Shown here: piece after piece, positions 38,277-51,075 of the stretch
Numbering within the stretch: position 1 is the first letter of the stretch
Layout of the letters: each line of letters starts with the position of its first letter
Assembly (NCBI GenBank): GCA_949130495.1
Contig: OX422214.1
Span: forward strand, 251,662,187-251,726,186
DNA: 64,000 nucleotides
Source of the DNA: Sambucus nigra
Taxonomy: Eukaryota > Streptophyta > Magnoliopsida > Dipsacales > Adoxaceae
Reading direction: 5' to 3'
Notes under the pieces: generated by a model
What the model saw: the letters and a program-made list of their open reading frames with translations, nothing else
What the model was told of the DNA's origin: nothing
The model's database searches: none
Translations under genes and position numbers: made by a program

Positions 38277-38763
38277 TACTTGGAATAAACTAATATGTGT
38301 GTAAACAAAAGTGTTTAAGAATGATTTTCTTGAAAAACAAACACTCAAAACATGAACTTTTTCATAGAGGAATTAGGCTCTCAAAAACTCTCTCTAGAGA
38401 TTGTAAGAGATGAAAAAGCTAGTTTTTCAAAGTTGGTTCCCGCACACATTAATTCTGGAAAAATTTAGTGGGAACCAAAGAGTGGGATAATGGAGAAAAA
38501 TTGACAAAAACTGCTAAAAAGTTTTCCCCTCGGAAATCTCATTCGAACAACCTTCTAACGAGGTTCCATAGGCCAATTGGGAAAAGTCGTTGGCAAACTT
38601 TTTCGAACGAAATTCTCGTTCGAACGATAATATCGAACGAAATCCCAGAAAGTTCATAATTCAATTTTAAGCCCAAAAACTTTATAAAAAGTTCTAAAAT
38701 TAACCTTTTGAAAATAAACTTTATTTAAAATAAAATTACACCCATTAAAAAATGTTCCAAGCT

Positions 38764-38765
<2 letters not shown>

Positions 38766-38811
<46 letters not shown>
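38766..38811. repeat. (AT)n microsatellite
   Basis: About 23 units, present only in the H 3' LTR. The 5' LTR has TATATATATACATATAATG at this place. Confidence 0.95.
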
Positions 38812-38818
<7 letters not shown>

Positions 38819-39036
38819 CATACCTTATGAGTTATTGGAACTAAGTTGATGGCGTGAAACAAGGTACATGTAAACCGGCATTGATGTTCTCTTGATAAGT
38901 GGGCCGCAACGTCTTCAACTTTAATATGTCATAGGCTTGATGGATGGTCAAGAACTCTATCCTATGACTCAAATATTTTTTTCCGTAATTGAGACAACAC
39001 TACATTAAGACTCAATCGGAGACTTGTGTCCTTATA

Positions 39037-39051
39037 AATCTCCCCCTTTGG
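39037..39051 (-). other. Polypurine tract of copia element H
   Basis: Minus strand CCAAAGGGGGAGATT directly before the 3' LTR start TATAAGG, as expected for copia. Confidence 0.85.
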
Positions 39052-40310
39052 CTATTCCGGGGAAAAAACCAAAATAAAATCCTAAAGGCCATCAACCTCT
39101 ACTAGACTCAAAAACATGCCACCCAAGAATAGAAAACTTGACTCAAGACCCGAGGATCAATAGCATTGCCGATAAAAGGTTTCCGCTAAATAGAATTCCT
39201 GCACACTTAATCAAACATTAAACACATAGGGAATATCAAAGATTTAATTACAATAAAATTAAATACTCCCCCTAAATTAATTCTCCGTTATCAACTATGA
39301 TTAACCTAAGAAGATAGCGCTCTCCCCCCAAGTTAAATATCCTAAACTAAGATATGATTATAATAGGATTAGATACCATTTCTCCCCTATCATTCTCCTC
39401 CTTTTTGTTCAGGAATAGACAAAGGTGATAGCATTAATAAAATAAGATGTTGCATAAGGTGATACGAGTATGAAAGCATACGGGCAACAAACTCATAACT
39501 AATCCATACAAAAAAAAAGATACCAACTAAAATGCAGTAAAAATGATACCAATTTGATATAAACGATACTAAGCATGTGATATCAACCAAAATATGAAAC
39601 AAGATAGATACCAATTTTGAATTCGAAGCATGGATGGACTAGGAAGCAAGGAAAAGAAAATAATTACCATATATATGTAGACATAATGAATATCACTAAT
39701 GCACAGGCACATATATATAGGTATAAACACCACACATGACACAAAGCTCATTAAGCTTTTCGCACTCATATATAAAAAATATGTCCAAATACATGTGGTA
39801 AACGGATGTGTAGGAGTGTGAACTAGTAACAATTAAATTTCGACTCAATCACTAAAAACATGTCTACGAAGTTCTCATTTGATTGCAAACTTTATCACAT
39901 TTGAATATAACCTCGTGTGACAGTAAAAATTGAACTCAATGAACAAACATACACAAATCATACAAGCCTAGTATTTTGATGCTTCTACAAACCAATAGAG
40001 TCATGACATTGAAAGTACACTAGAATAAATGGACATTGTGCAAACCGTTGATATACCATCCAATCTCCCTGAAAATATGCATATATATTTTAATCTTTTG
40101 AATGAATAAATCAACTAAACAAAATAAGCCTTGGCAAATATTTTCTTTTAATGCCATTATTCTTTTAGGCCTTTGGACCACATATTTCTTTTAGGTCCAA
40201 ACAAACGGTGGCTTACTCTCAAAGGATGATATTTCCTTTCGTATCCCTTCCCCATGTACATTTATATATATCATTTTTATGTCTCACACAAATCTCACGT
40301 GCAACGAATT
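39052..40310. other. Non-coding internal part of copia element H
   Basis: About 1.25 kb between the gag end and the PPT, where protease, integrase, RT and RNase H would lie in a full element. No motif of any of these is readable. It is AT-rich with short chance frames only. Confidence 0.65.
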
Positions 40311-42093
40311 TTATAATGCACTAGTCCTCCTAGGACCTCGTTTAAGATCATAACAAAATTTCTTAAGATGACCTTTTCGACCACAATGTGAGCACCTAAA
40401 GACTCGGAAAAAAGTCTTACCTAAGGAATTATCTATAACATTGTTACCAGAGGATTCCCCTAAAACATTGGTTTTGGCTTTATTAGTGTAATCGTTATAA
40501 GAATCAAAGCCTAAACCATAAGTGTCATTTTTAATTTGGACCGTTCCTAAGATTTTATCTAATTTCTCCGAACGACTCCCCAAATCAAATTTGACTCACT
40601 TGAGTCTCTCACTTTCTTATCAAGTTCTACAATCCTAGACTCAAGCAAACCATTTCTCTCTTCAAACTCGAGAAGCTCCTTTTTAAGGATTCCATCAAAC
40701 CCCTAAGGCTATCTCTCTCACCTTCTACATATTTAAGCTTCTCTCGAAGAGCTCTCTCACGTGTCCTAAGGTCTTCAACCAGCACACTATCATCAATGAC
40801 CTTAACAAGGTCTCTTAAACTAGCTTCTAACTTCAAATTTGCTCTTTGTAATTTAATAAATTCTTCATATAATTCTCTAAATGCAAATTGAAGTTCACTC
40901 ACATCAACCTCATTTTCACTTCCACTCTCTCTTTCTTCTCCACTCTCACTACCATCATACTTTATAGCTTCACAAACAAAGGCTTTAGAAGTGTCATGCA
41001 TTTGTATATCTTCATGGGAAGATTAATTATCGGTGCTCACATGACTTGCCATGAAAGCGAAAAAGTTGCACTCAATGGGGAAAGCGGGTCCCTCTTCCTT
41101 ATCACTATCACTAAGGGTAGTATTATATGAAATTGGTTATTTAACCTCTTTCCTTAGTTTAGTGGGATATTCAAAAACCCTATGACCATAACCCTCCAAC
41201 CGTAACACCTATTAGACTCATCCCTATTTAAATTTTCATTAAAAGTTTTAGGGATCTTTTCGGCTTTGTCATGCTTAGAATTTTCAAATTTCTTAAAATC
41301 ATTTTTAAATTTATCTTTGTTAAATTTAAGAAATTTATGAAACTTCCTATCAAACATAGCCATGTCCTCCGAGTCACTATCACTTTCACTCTCTACTACT
41401 TATTTTTCCTCCTTTCGGGCTTTCAAAGAAATGCCCTTATCTATTTTCTTTTCAGTTTTGGAGGGAAACATGTCTAGTTCATAGGTTTGTAAATCACCTA
41501 CGAGCTCTTCTAATTTTGTAGAGTCTAAAGTGCTTAAAGAATTTAACAAAGTCACCTTAGGAATAAATCAATCAGGTAGGGACCTTAAAAATTTCTTTAC
41601 TACTTGATCGTCAGGTATTTTCTCTCCCAAATTAAAAAGATGAATTAACTATATCGAAAAGTCTAGCATAAAATTCATCAAATGTTTCTTTTTAATTCAT
41701 TTTGACGATTTCAAATTGAGTGGTGAGGTTTTAGAGTTTAGAAGCTTTTACGACACTAGTTCCCTCGTGAGTGAGTTGTAAAATATCCCGATCTTCTTTA
41801 GAGGTTTCACACATCATAATGCATCGGAATTCATCCGGTGTGACCGCGCTAAACAAGGCATTTAAACCTAGGGAATTAAATTTTGCAAGTTTAAATTCAT
41901 TCTCACTCCATCTCTCTGCGGGTTTGGGAAAACGCTCATTTTCTACCAAATATGTAGGTGGGGACCACCCATTAACTACTGACAACCAAACCCTCTCATT
42001 TAGAGACCTAAGTGCCGAATGCATACGTGCTTTCCAATATGTGTAATTAGAACCATCGAAAATTGGAAATTTTGAAAATGGGGAAAAATCCAT
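40311..42093 (-). pseudogene. Copia element H gag (UBN2-type), frame-broken
   Basis: Starts at the ATG at 42093. Residues 1-120 give FPIFDGSNYTYWKARMHSAL, then ERVWLSVVNGW and FKLAKFNSLGLNALFSAVTP: the N-terminal region of plant copia gag. After stops near 41640-41730 the reading continues with FNLGEKIPDDQVVKKFLRSL and KLEELVGDLQTYELDM (UBN2 core), then a degenerate first knuckle (CYG..., frame-shifted, near 41200). A coiled-coil stretch follows at 40627-41001 with acidic SGEERESGSENEVD. An intact second CX2CX4HX4C knuckle (CSHCGRKGHLKKFC) lies at about 40350-40391. The order fits SIRE-like copia gag. At least three frame breaks or stops make it non-functional. Confidence 0.88.
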
Positions 42094-42145
42094 TTTTAAT
42101 TAAAAATATTTAAAGGGACCTTGATGCAATAAATTAGCACTCCGT

Positions 42146-42156
42146 CTCTGATACCA
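42146..42156 (-). other. Primer-binding site of copia element H
   Basis: Minus strand TGGTATCAGAG, three bases from the LTR end (…CGTCTTCA at 42160). Confidence 0.88.
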
Positions 42157-42994
42157 ATCTGAAGACGTGAGTTTGTCAACGAGTGGATCCCCTTTTAAAA
42201 AAATCTTCTTTCAATAAAATATGATTAATTTCCTAACACGTGCGGAATAGAGATGGTTTAACTAAACAACTACATAAACTAAAAAATAATTTATTCACAA
42301 ATTAAAACTAAAGTAAAATAAATTTTAATTTTCTCAAAATTAAAATTATACTAAAAATCAAATTTGTGAATTTTTACTATAAGCCAAAAATCAATTTAAT
42401 ACAAGTTCTAGAAATTTGTCTAACAATAAATATTTAATTTTTTACAAAATAGGCCAAACCAAATTCTACCAAATTAAGGTTAATAACTTGAATTAAATTA
42501 ATTAAATTATATTATACCCAAACTATTTTAGCACCAAGTTAAACAAGAGTAGTGAATTAAACCATATTTTACCTTTTAGTCCTAAGCATGCGTACTAGGT
42601 TATTTTGCAAGATAAAATAAAGTCACAATACACTACACCGCGATGTACGAGGAAAACCCACAATGGGAAAAACCACGGACGACACCTAGCCTTAAGTCCA
42701 CTAAGTACGAAATTTACAAATACAAGATAGATGACTTACACAACTCGACTTGATTCCCTTCAAGCCCCTGACGCGCCTTCTTGTATCAACCTCTGCTTAG
42801 CCGACAATCCGGGAATCTACCCGAATCTTGGAATCCACCAATGAAGCTTTTGGGAACAACCTTCAATCACACATGGTGCCTTTCACCATGTGAGAACGCC
42901 GCAACAAAAATAAGTCTTCCTCTTTCAGGGATGTAGAAGTAAACCCAAACTTTTTTCTTCTTAGGTAGAAAAGTGAACCCGGTGACAAACAAAC

Positions 42995-42998
<4 letters not shown>

Positions 42999-43051
<53 letters not shown>

Positions 43052-43070
43052 TATGTGTGTGTGTGTGTGG
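42999..43070. repeat. Compound (AT)n(GT)n microsatellite
   Basis: About 25 AT units, a GCAT interruption, then about 8 GT units. Homologous site to 38175-38275. Confidence 0.95.
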
Positions 43071-43324
43071 TACTTGGAATAAACTAATATGGGTGTAAAC
43101 AAAAGTGTTTAAGAATGATTTTCTTGAAAAACAAACACTCAAAACATGAACTTTTTCATACAGTAATTAGGCTCTCAAAAAACTCTCTCTAGAGATTGTA
43201 GGAGATGAAAAAGTTAGTTTTTCAAAGTTGGTTCCCGCACATATTAATTCTGGCAAAAGTTAGTGGGAACAAAAGAGTGGGAATGGAGAAAACCTGACAA
43301 AAACTGCCAAAAAGTATTCCCGTC

Positions 43325-43475
43325 GAAAATCTCTTTCGAACGAGATTTCCATTCAAACGAAGTCTCGTTCGAACGACCTTCTAACGAGGTTCCATAGGCC
43401 AATTAGGAAAAGTCATTGGCAAACTCGTTAGAACGAAATTCTCGTTCGAACGACAATATCGAACGAAATCCCAGA
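43325..43475. repeat. TTCGAACGA palindrome cluster in H LTR
   Basis: Includes TTTCGAACGAGA, CATTCAAACGAA, TCGTTCGAACGACC, CGTTAGAACGAA, TCGTTCGAACGACA and ATCGAACGAAA. Counterparts are at 38535-38645 and 63660-63775. Confidence 0.85.
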
Positions 43476-43833
43476 ACGTTCATAATTCAATTTTAAGCCC
43501 AAAAACTTTATAAAAAGTTCTAAAATTAATCTTCTGAAAATAAACTTCATTTTGAAATAAAATTACTCTCATTAAAAAATGTTCCAAGCTCCTATATATA
43601 TACATATAATGCATTCATACCTTAGGAGTTATTGGAACTAAGTTGATGACGTGAAACGAGGCACATGTAAACCAACAATGATGTTCTTTTGATAAGTGGG
43701 CCGTAACATCTTCAACTTTAACATGCCATAGGCTTGATGGATGGTCAATAACTCTATCCTATGACTCAAACATTTTTGTCCGTAATTGAGCCAACACTAC
43801 ATTAAGACTCAATCGGAGACTTATTTCCTTATA

Positions 43834-45015
43834 GCCCCACTTGGTTACTTGACACAATACACTTGTCTTAACCGAACCAAAACTACTTTAATCAATTCCC
43901 CATCTCGGCACCATATTCTTGTCCATTAACTTCTATTGGTCAAGGACTAACCGTGTGGTTCTACGTTCCACTTTACAATCATTCCCCATCTCTGGCCACC
44001 CTGACCATATTAAGGTTATCAGTATCTCGAACTCTATAGACTTGATTCTGACATTAACCTTTGTAGTTCCCTCAGCTCCTCCGAATAAATGAAACACACT
44101 ATCGACCTCAACTACTCTGTTTCAATAAATCCTCGGGTGGATGTCCACCCGTGGGGTTCCATGAATAAAAATTCTCCATAAGTGTTAGCAACACTTACTA
44201 ATGAGCCTATCATTCCTCTGAAGGACTCTTTCTTCATTGTACCTACCTTAATTCAATACAAAGTCCACTTATCCATATAACTCCTTATTCATTGTCGGCC
44301 TCTAACCGATCCTCATATGAATAATTCAGAAACTGCATTCTCTTCATTTCTGATAAATCAAAGGAACTCGCGGTTAAAACCATCCGAAAGATTCCTTTAT
44401 GAGCAAAACATTCTGCTCCCTCCAAACATAGTGACTACTATTCCCACCATTTCAACATTGCTCCAACGAGTGAAATGTTTTCCCCAAATTTTCACATCTG
44501 GGCATTTTCATACCCTTCTCTAAGCCAAAGCTTTCGAGCCTCCTACTTTCTTTGTATAACAATACACTCCCTCCGCATGAATTAACTTCAATGTATGGTC
44601 CTTATAAAAGACCCTTTCAAACTTTTCACCAATTTACTTCACTGGGTAGGTCAAGTTTAGCACCACTCTCTACTATAGCACTACGTGGATAGTTATAACT
44701 ACTATACCTTAGTAGTCGTTTCAGTAATCCTTGACAATTCCACAATGGGATCCTCGCCCCCGACTTCAACTAACAGCTCCAACTCAACCACACCTTCTTT
44801 TGCCCTCATAACAGCCTTCCCTGGTCACCCTTCATGGATCTTCACATGAATCTCACACGGCGTGCAAAGGATTTATTATAATCTTACATACTAGCAGGAG
44901 AACGAAATCTTACAAGAGGAATCGACAATCCTAATCATAAGGCTCTATATCAAATCGAAAGAAATGTTGAAAGCGTAGTACGTCCGCACAGATTCATATG
45001 GACACTAGAACCTAA
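43834..45015 (-). mobile_element. Element B internal region, right part (leader and non-coding)
   Basis: From the PBS at 45016 downward (minus). The leader matches elements C and T (GGTTCTAGTGTCC, the TAGAGCCTTATGATTAGGATT block). It is then collinear with element A 19505-20470 (for example GGTGCCGAGATGGGG, TTGGTTCGGTTAAGACAAGTG). No open frame is conserved with A, so it looks non-coding. Confidence 0.75.
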
Positions 45016-45028
45016 TACTCTAATACCA
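45016..45028 (-). other. Primer-binding site of element B
   Basis: Minus strand TGGTATTAGAGTA, two mismatches to the initiator tRNA-Met type PBS, adjacent to the LTR end GGCGAGGTGTCACG. Confidence 0.8.
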
Positions 45029-45030
45029 TC

Positions 45031-48000
45031 CGTGACACCTCGCCTAACAAAATACCGGGTGATCAATCCTATACCAAATTAATACAGGAGTCTCATATGG
45101 TTCATTCTCAGCATCACTGTCGAAAACCAATTTAATTACTGATAACTTATTAGGCTGGGGTCAAAATTTTATATTAACTAATCTTTTTAATCAAACCAAC
45201 TAAATAAAACATCCACATGATTTATCTATACAAAAACTGAAAAGAAATAAAATAACCGAACACTCAGTAACATAATACAACTATATCTAATGCCGCACTA
45301 AAAGGATGTAAAATAATAAATGAATACAATTGGGGTATCGGCCCAAGTGTTACTACAATGCTTCCTATCTAGATCACAAGGATATAAGCGTCTAAGATAA
45401 ACATGGGTGTATCCACAACTGCTACAAAAACTTCTGACTCGAAAGAATCATCATCCAGGCGTCCATGTGTCTGGACACCTAATATATATACACATATATA
45501 GCAAGAGAGGGAAAATAGAGAAACGGTTAGAGCTCGAGTTTTGAAAATATATTAGCAAGTGCATAAATGCCATATTTTAAAATATGAAATATCTCATATT
45601 CAAATTGGTGTCGCACTCTCATGAGATACACCTCACCCCTCTTCTAATAGTGCACACCTATCGCATACCTTTTAAACAACCTAGTTAAGCTACCCTGCCT
45701 AACTAATCTATTTCACCCATCTTATAACAATCGTCGTAAACCCAAGTACCAAGGACTAAACTTCTGTCCAATTTCAACATTTCACTATGTTTGTGTGTGG
45801 GGTATCTCACGAATCAAAATCCAAACAAGGAACCGCCCCGATACACTACTACCTGACAATGTTGATCGTCGAGATCCATTAGGCCCTCAACACATAACGC
45901 ATATTATAAAAGCCCGTATATATATAGTTCTTACTAGAACCTAAGATTCATATTCATATAAATCCATATAAAAATATACCGAAAGGAGAATAAGATCTTA
46001 TTCATTTTACACTTTACTCAAGTCTCAATTATATGATATCTCGTCTTCATATACAAGTAATATTCTATACACAACAAGTATAATTATACCTATTACAATT
46101 ATAAGTTTAATAACCATCCCACCGGGCTATAACTTGAGGATGTAGTCTCATAGTGCCTATCCGCATTCAGGTTTACTCACTCAACCACGGTACTAAGCCA
46201 GACTCACTGATGGTCATGGTAAAAATACACAACGGTGGAGGCGGTCATATTCCCTCCTGAAAGTGGAATACAAACATCGCACTCGTATACGGGAGAATAT
46301 GACCTGGGGATATACTTTCGCTATTCCTCAAGCCAGTGGATTCACCCACGTCGTGCAACCTCCCTGGATAGCACTAGAGAAAATATATAATCTGGCTGTC
46401 CATCTTTATGCCCGAGGAAGCACGTGAAACCAGCCTCTAAAGTACAAATATACCAATCACACAAAGATATATTTATTTCTGTATCATGTCAAATATATTT
46501 AGTATCAACTCCCGTATATATAATATATATATCACTCCTCAATATATATGTCTATAATTGCTAAACTCTTATAGCGATAGACAATAACCCCGAATGTTCC
46601 CATTCGAAATAATATATAAGTATTCTCTTAATATATAACTCGCACCTTAATCACTTTTAAGGATTTATATATAATCCTGAATATACCAATTTATAATAAT
46701 CAAATAAGTATATAATCGACTAATTTTGGTCCCATAGGTATTACATCACCTATAATAGTAGTCGTCAACCGTCACCGGATAGCCGCTCAAGCATCTCTAA
46801 CACCTATCCTAAATTCCATCCTACTCACATCCTAGGATTTACTCAAACATATAGGCGGTATATAAATATATTTTTGACACGCATTATATATCTATAATCG
46901 CCTGCCGAAATACTACCCCAAGTGTTACTCGTCCCGAACACCCCTAAATTAGTAAGTCCTGGATTTTTATTTCCACAAACCCAAGGCATACACCTCACTC
47001 GAATAATAATTTTGAGGTAATCACACCACATTTAGGAACCCCAGATATTTAAATCCATAAATTATTTTCCTCAAAACTATACATTAAGTGCCACATAATT
47101 TTGCACCCTACTAGTCCCAATTAATTCCCTTAAATGGCTAGGTATGAATTTCCTTTAGTTGGATATTTATTTCCTCAAATAAATAAGATAGAAATAATTA
47201 ATTTAGGAAATTATCACAATTAGACAAAACAGGCTAAAATTGTCAAAATTTCTGAAGGGTCGATCGATCGATCCCTAGACGTCGATCGATCAATCGCTCA
47301 GATCAGCTTCTTCTCCGAGATTCTGTTTCAACCATTAATATAACCCTAAGCTATTTATCTTCTATACCACCCTTATCCGATCTCAAACAACAATCTATTC
47401 ACACATAAAAAGGGTTCTAATCATCCTAGAACCGATGCCCAACAATCGATTTCAATTAATTCCTAAGTTTCTACAATCGAATATTATCCGAGTTTTATCC
47501 GTTCAACTTCCAAAACACCCGTTTTGGTTCACGAAAACCCAAACCAAAAATCTTTATAGTTTGTTATTACCAACTATAATATGAGATATATGCTCAAAAG
47601 AATAAAGCAAGTAAACATTTACCTCGTAGATAAAATCTGACAACCTCGAGTCGAATCTCGCGGAGTTTGGCCCGAAATCCCCTTTCTTCCTTCTTCTCTT
47701 CTCGTCTTCCTTTTTTCTCTTCCCTTTTCTCTCTCTTAGGGCTGAAAATATAAGAGAAATGAGGGTTATAAGGGTTTATAAAGCTTATCCCTCACTATAC
47801 CCAAAATTGACCCGTATACTCAAATGCGAGTTCCTACTAGTCCAAAAATCCTCAAAAATTAAACGCTACCCCTGGATACTCTATTCTGACTATCTTGGCG
47901 ATTCTGAAACCAACCGTGCACTTGAAATCTCCATCCAATTCACTTAACTAAATTTTTGTAATTAAACTCAGTACATCTCAATACGTGTTTTTTCCATATA

Positions 48001-48262
48001 AAATATTATCCTTCATCGCTTTACCCAACTGCGACACGTAATAAAAATAATCCAACTCATATACTTAGTCCCATAAGAAAATATAACCTAGGTAAATATT
48101 AATCCGACACTTGAAAACTAATATTTACTACTCACTTTAAATTCTCAATTTATCAAATCATACTCATAAATTCGAAAGTTACTATTCATAATAATTTCCT
48201 CTAATTACCAAATTACACCCACTTATGTAATTTAAATATCCATAAAAGTGCAGGGCATTACA
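45031..48262 (-). mobile_element. Element B LTR, flanked by internal sequence on both sides (3.23 kb)
   Basis: On the minus strand it starts TGTAATGCCCTGCAC at 48262 and ends GGTGTCACG at 45031. It is followed by a PBS and leader (below 45028) and preceded by a polypurine tract and the 3' end of an internal region (above 48263). It therefore acts as 3' LTR for one copy and 5' LTR for the next. It contains the conserved block (46255-46375), the GTGTCC...GGACGCC motif near 45450-45480 and a GATCGATC cluster (47265-47305). Confidence 0.82.
47265..47305. repeat. GATCGATCGATC palindrome cluster in element B LTR
   Basis: GTCGATCGATCGATCC and GTCGATCGATCAATCG separated by a few bases. Confidence 0.85.
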
Positions 48263-48276
48263 CTCTCCCCCCTTAC
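48263..48276 (-). other. Polypurine tract upstream of element B LTR
   Basis: Minus strand GTAAGGGGGGAGAG immediately before TGTAATGCCC. The preceding AAAAAATTCCGTT matches the A and T sites (AAATTCCTTT). Confidence 0.85.
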
Positions 48277-49436
48277 AACGGAATTTTTTCCCCGAAATTT
48301 GGATACGACCGGTACCACCAACCTCGGATTGCTACTCACATTTCATCCTGTACACATAAGTCAAAAGTTACTAACCCAAATGGCACCCTACCATATACTC
48401 ATTCACGGTACCCACCTATATCAAGTCTTATATTCTAACGCACTAGATTAACCACAAGCTTAACTAAATCTCTATATGCAAACACACTACCTCTGTCATA
48501 AGGTTAACTTTAACAATGACACGTCGCACCTAGTGCTTCTATAGCCGTATATAAAGAAAACTATAATCACAGCTCTAACGTCTCAATCCCCTCAGAAATC
48601 CGACACTCTAAGCATCCAGTCATTTACATCAGGACATCTAATTTCTCTCAAAAAGGAAATTACACTAAGTCTTGACTACTCCCGTTAGTCTCATCACTTA
48701 GCTTGGGCGTGCTACCTCTTATTGCACCTATACAATTGGAATATCGCGTGCCTCCTACGACATTCCATCCAACAAACTCCAATCTCATTTGTAACTGCCC
48801 CAAAGCATATTCTTCAGCTTTATATACTACGCCCCTTCTATTTTTGGTGGTATATAAAATCAACTTACCAGTGTGCGTATACATCCTATAATCTGTTCTT
48901 ATCTGCACCACTTCTACTAATGTCACAGACGTAACACTCTCCATAAAAATGGGCCTCACTTTCTTTTCAGCTTGGTGCCTCGAGTTACTCGAGATTCCAT
49001 TTTTCCTATTCCTGGAAACACAATCCTTCTTAAAGTTAACCCACCAATCTTCTCGTTGTTAACTCACTACAATCTTGCTAAAACAGCGCCACATGCCCCA
49101 CTGGCTTTACTTCCTAATAACCCTAAGATCGATGTGTTTTCTACACACGTAAAATAAATACTATACTAACTATATCCCTAGTTCCCAATACCTCTCTCAA
49201 ATTTCGACATTCGCTCAGTTTCATGCGTGGGACGTCTGGCAAAGTGAATTCTAAACAAGGAACTCTCCCATTACACTACTTCCTCATATCGTCGATCATC
49301 GAGATATAACGGCATAAGCCACACAATTAGGACGTTATAAAAGCGTATCTCATGATCGTACTAATGCGCTTCTACCTCTATGTCCTTCCATTTCGGTGAA
49401 ATGGAATGTGTAACCTATCGGGGAGTCTATATCCTA
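48277..49436 (-). mobile_element. 3' internal region of an element B copy
   Basis: Non-coding and collinear on the minus strand with element A 21960-23100, for example the ATTTCGGTGAAATGGAAGGAC and TAGGTGCAATAAGAGG segments. It is interrupted at 49441 by element T and resumes at 58559. Confidence 0.75.
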
Positions 49437-49441
49437 CACAA
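49437..49441. repeat. Left target-site duplication of element T
   Basis: CACAA, identical to 58559-58563. Confidence 0.92.
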
Positions 49442-50465
49442 TGTAACACCCTGTAATTTTGAGGATTTAATATTTAATTATTTTTGGGAGTTATAAAAAT
49501 ATTTAAATAGGACAAACTTAAATTCATGAGTTGGAGAATTTATTTGAGTGAGCCGAATTATTTATAATTTGTGACTTTTAAGTTTAATGGTTCAAAATCT
49601 TGAGTGTCGCATTTTGAGGTTGAAATTTGGAAATGACAAAAAGTATTTCAGATGACAATTCTGAGTGCGCGGTTGCGTCCGAATGGATCGAGATAGTCAG
49701 TAAAGAGTACTCGGGGGTAGTAATTGGCTCTCGGGGTATTTTTGGGCATAGTCGGGCCCACACAGAGTGATTCGGGCCATTTTAATTAGGCCCATATGGC
49801 CAAAAACGGGATAAAGGGGTTTAACCTAATTTGGGAAGTGTAAAACGACAGTAAACACAAATTCTAAGACTAGGGTTTGAGAGGAAAATTGGGGGAAAGC
49901 AAATCAAGAGAAATTGGGAGTCTTTTGGAGCCAAATTAAGGGATTAATTTGGGGTGTTCTTCATCAACCAATCTCTACACCAACGTAATAAGACCCTACG
50001 AACAATCCAGGCAAGTGGTTAACTGTTGTGATTTCTAAATTGATGATAATCAATTCATATCATAGTGATGTGTAAATCAAAATCCGTTTTGGGGATAAAT
50101 GGGTACAAAATGGGGTTCTTGTTCATGGAACTATTAAATGAGATTCAAAGTAAGAATTACTTGTGTTGTATATCTCTGAGTATGGATATCTGATTTAAAT
50201 GAGAAACCGGAATATAAAATGGTGGAATTTTAATCTGGAAGTTGGAATTGTAGAACATAGTTAATGGAGATTTATGGAAAAACCCATTTCGAGAATTGTG
50301 AGATAATTTGAGAAATTCATATACTAGAAAGTGTATATGATGTATAAGATCAAAGTCCAATATGCTTATGTGGTGGGATGAATTGATTAGATGTTGAAAT
50401 TTAGGTTTACAAACCTTGAATTTTCGTTAATGGTGGAATTCAGTGGGGAAGAAGAACTGACACGA

Positions 50466-50510
50466 AAGGATTGATCGATCGATCAGAGGCCATCGATCGA
50501 TCGACGATTA
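50466..50510. repeat. GATCGATC palindrome cluster, T 5' LTR
   Basis: GATTGATCGATCGATCAG and CATCGATCGATCGACG spaced by about 6 bp. The counterpart is at 55842-55885. Confidence 0.85.
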
Positions 50511-50628
50511 GAAAAACTTGGCCGATCGGGCAGTTGATGCTTTGCCTGGTTTTCTTTTTATCTTGGGTAAAATTTTAATTGGTGAAAAATTATTGAGAAG
50601 TTAATAGCTAGGGGCTCAAAAGATAGCT

Positions 50629-51075
50629 CGACGATAGACTCAAGAAGGTATTAAATTAATAGGTGTGTTAATTAATTTAATTAGAGTCGGACGATAGACT
50701 CGGAAAGGTATTAAATTAATAGGTGTGTTAATTAATTTAATTAGAGTTGGATGATAGACTCGGGAAGGTATTAAATTAATAGCGTGCTAATTAATTTAAT
50801 TAGAGTCGGACCATAGACTTGGGGAAAATAGTATATGAATTGAGGTGTGAATTAATTATATTAGAGTCTGACCACCGACTCGGATTTGTATTAATTAATT
50901 AATGTGTAGATTAATTAAATGAGAGTCGGACCACAGACTCGGAGTTGTGTTAATTAATTAAGGTGTAAATTAATTAAATAAGTGTCGAATCATAGACTCG
51001 GGCAAATTTCGTATAAATTACTGTGTAGAGTACTAGTATTTAGGGTCGGACCACAGACTCGGGAAGATAGAAATT
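50629..51075 (+). repeat. 60-bp minisatellite, T 5' LTR (about 8 units)
   Basis: Units of about 60 bp contain GAGTCGGACCACAGACTCGG, which can pair GAGTC with GACTC, followed by an AT-palindromic half (TTAATTAATTTAATTA). Confidence 0.88.

Larger units (their letters stand above)
42160..43833 (-). mobile_element. Copia element H, 5' LTR (1,674 bp)
   Basis: On the minus strand it starts TATAAGGAAATAAGTCTCC at 43833 and ends ACGTCTTCA at 42160 beside the PBS. Both LTRs begin with TATAAGG and end with TCTTCA, so the element has TA...CA termini in place of TG...CA. A palindrome cluster (TTCGAACGAG and relatives) lies at 43325-43475. Confidence 0.85.

Noticed and set aside
48660..48959. 99-codon minus-strand frame in the element B internal region
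   Set aside because: The collinear region of element A (about 22640-22950) does not keep this frame open, and no motif is recognised.
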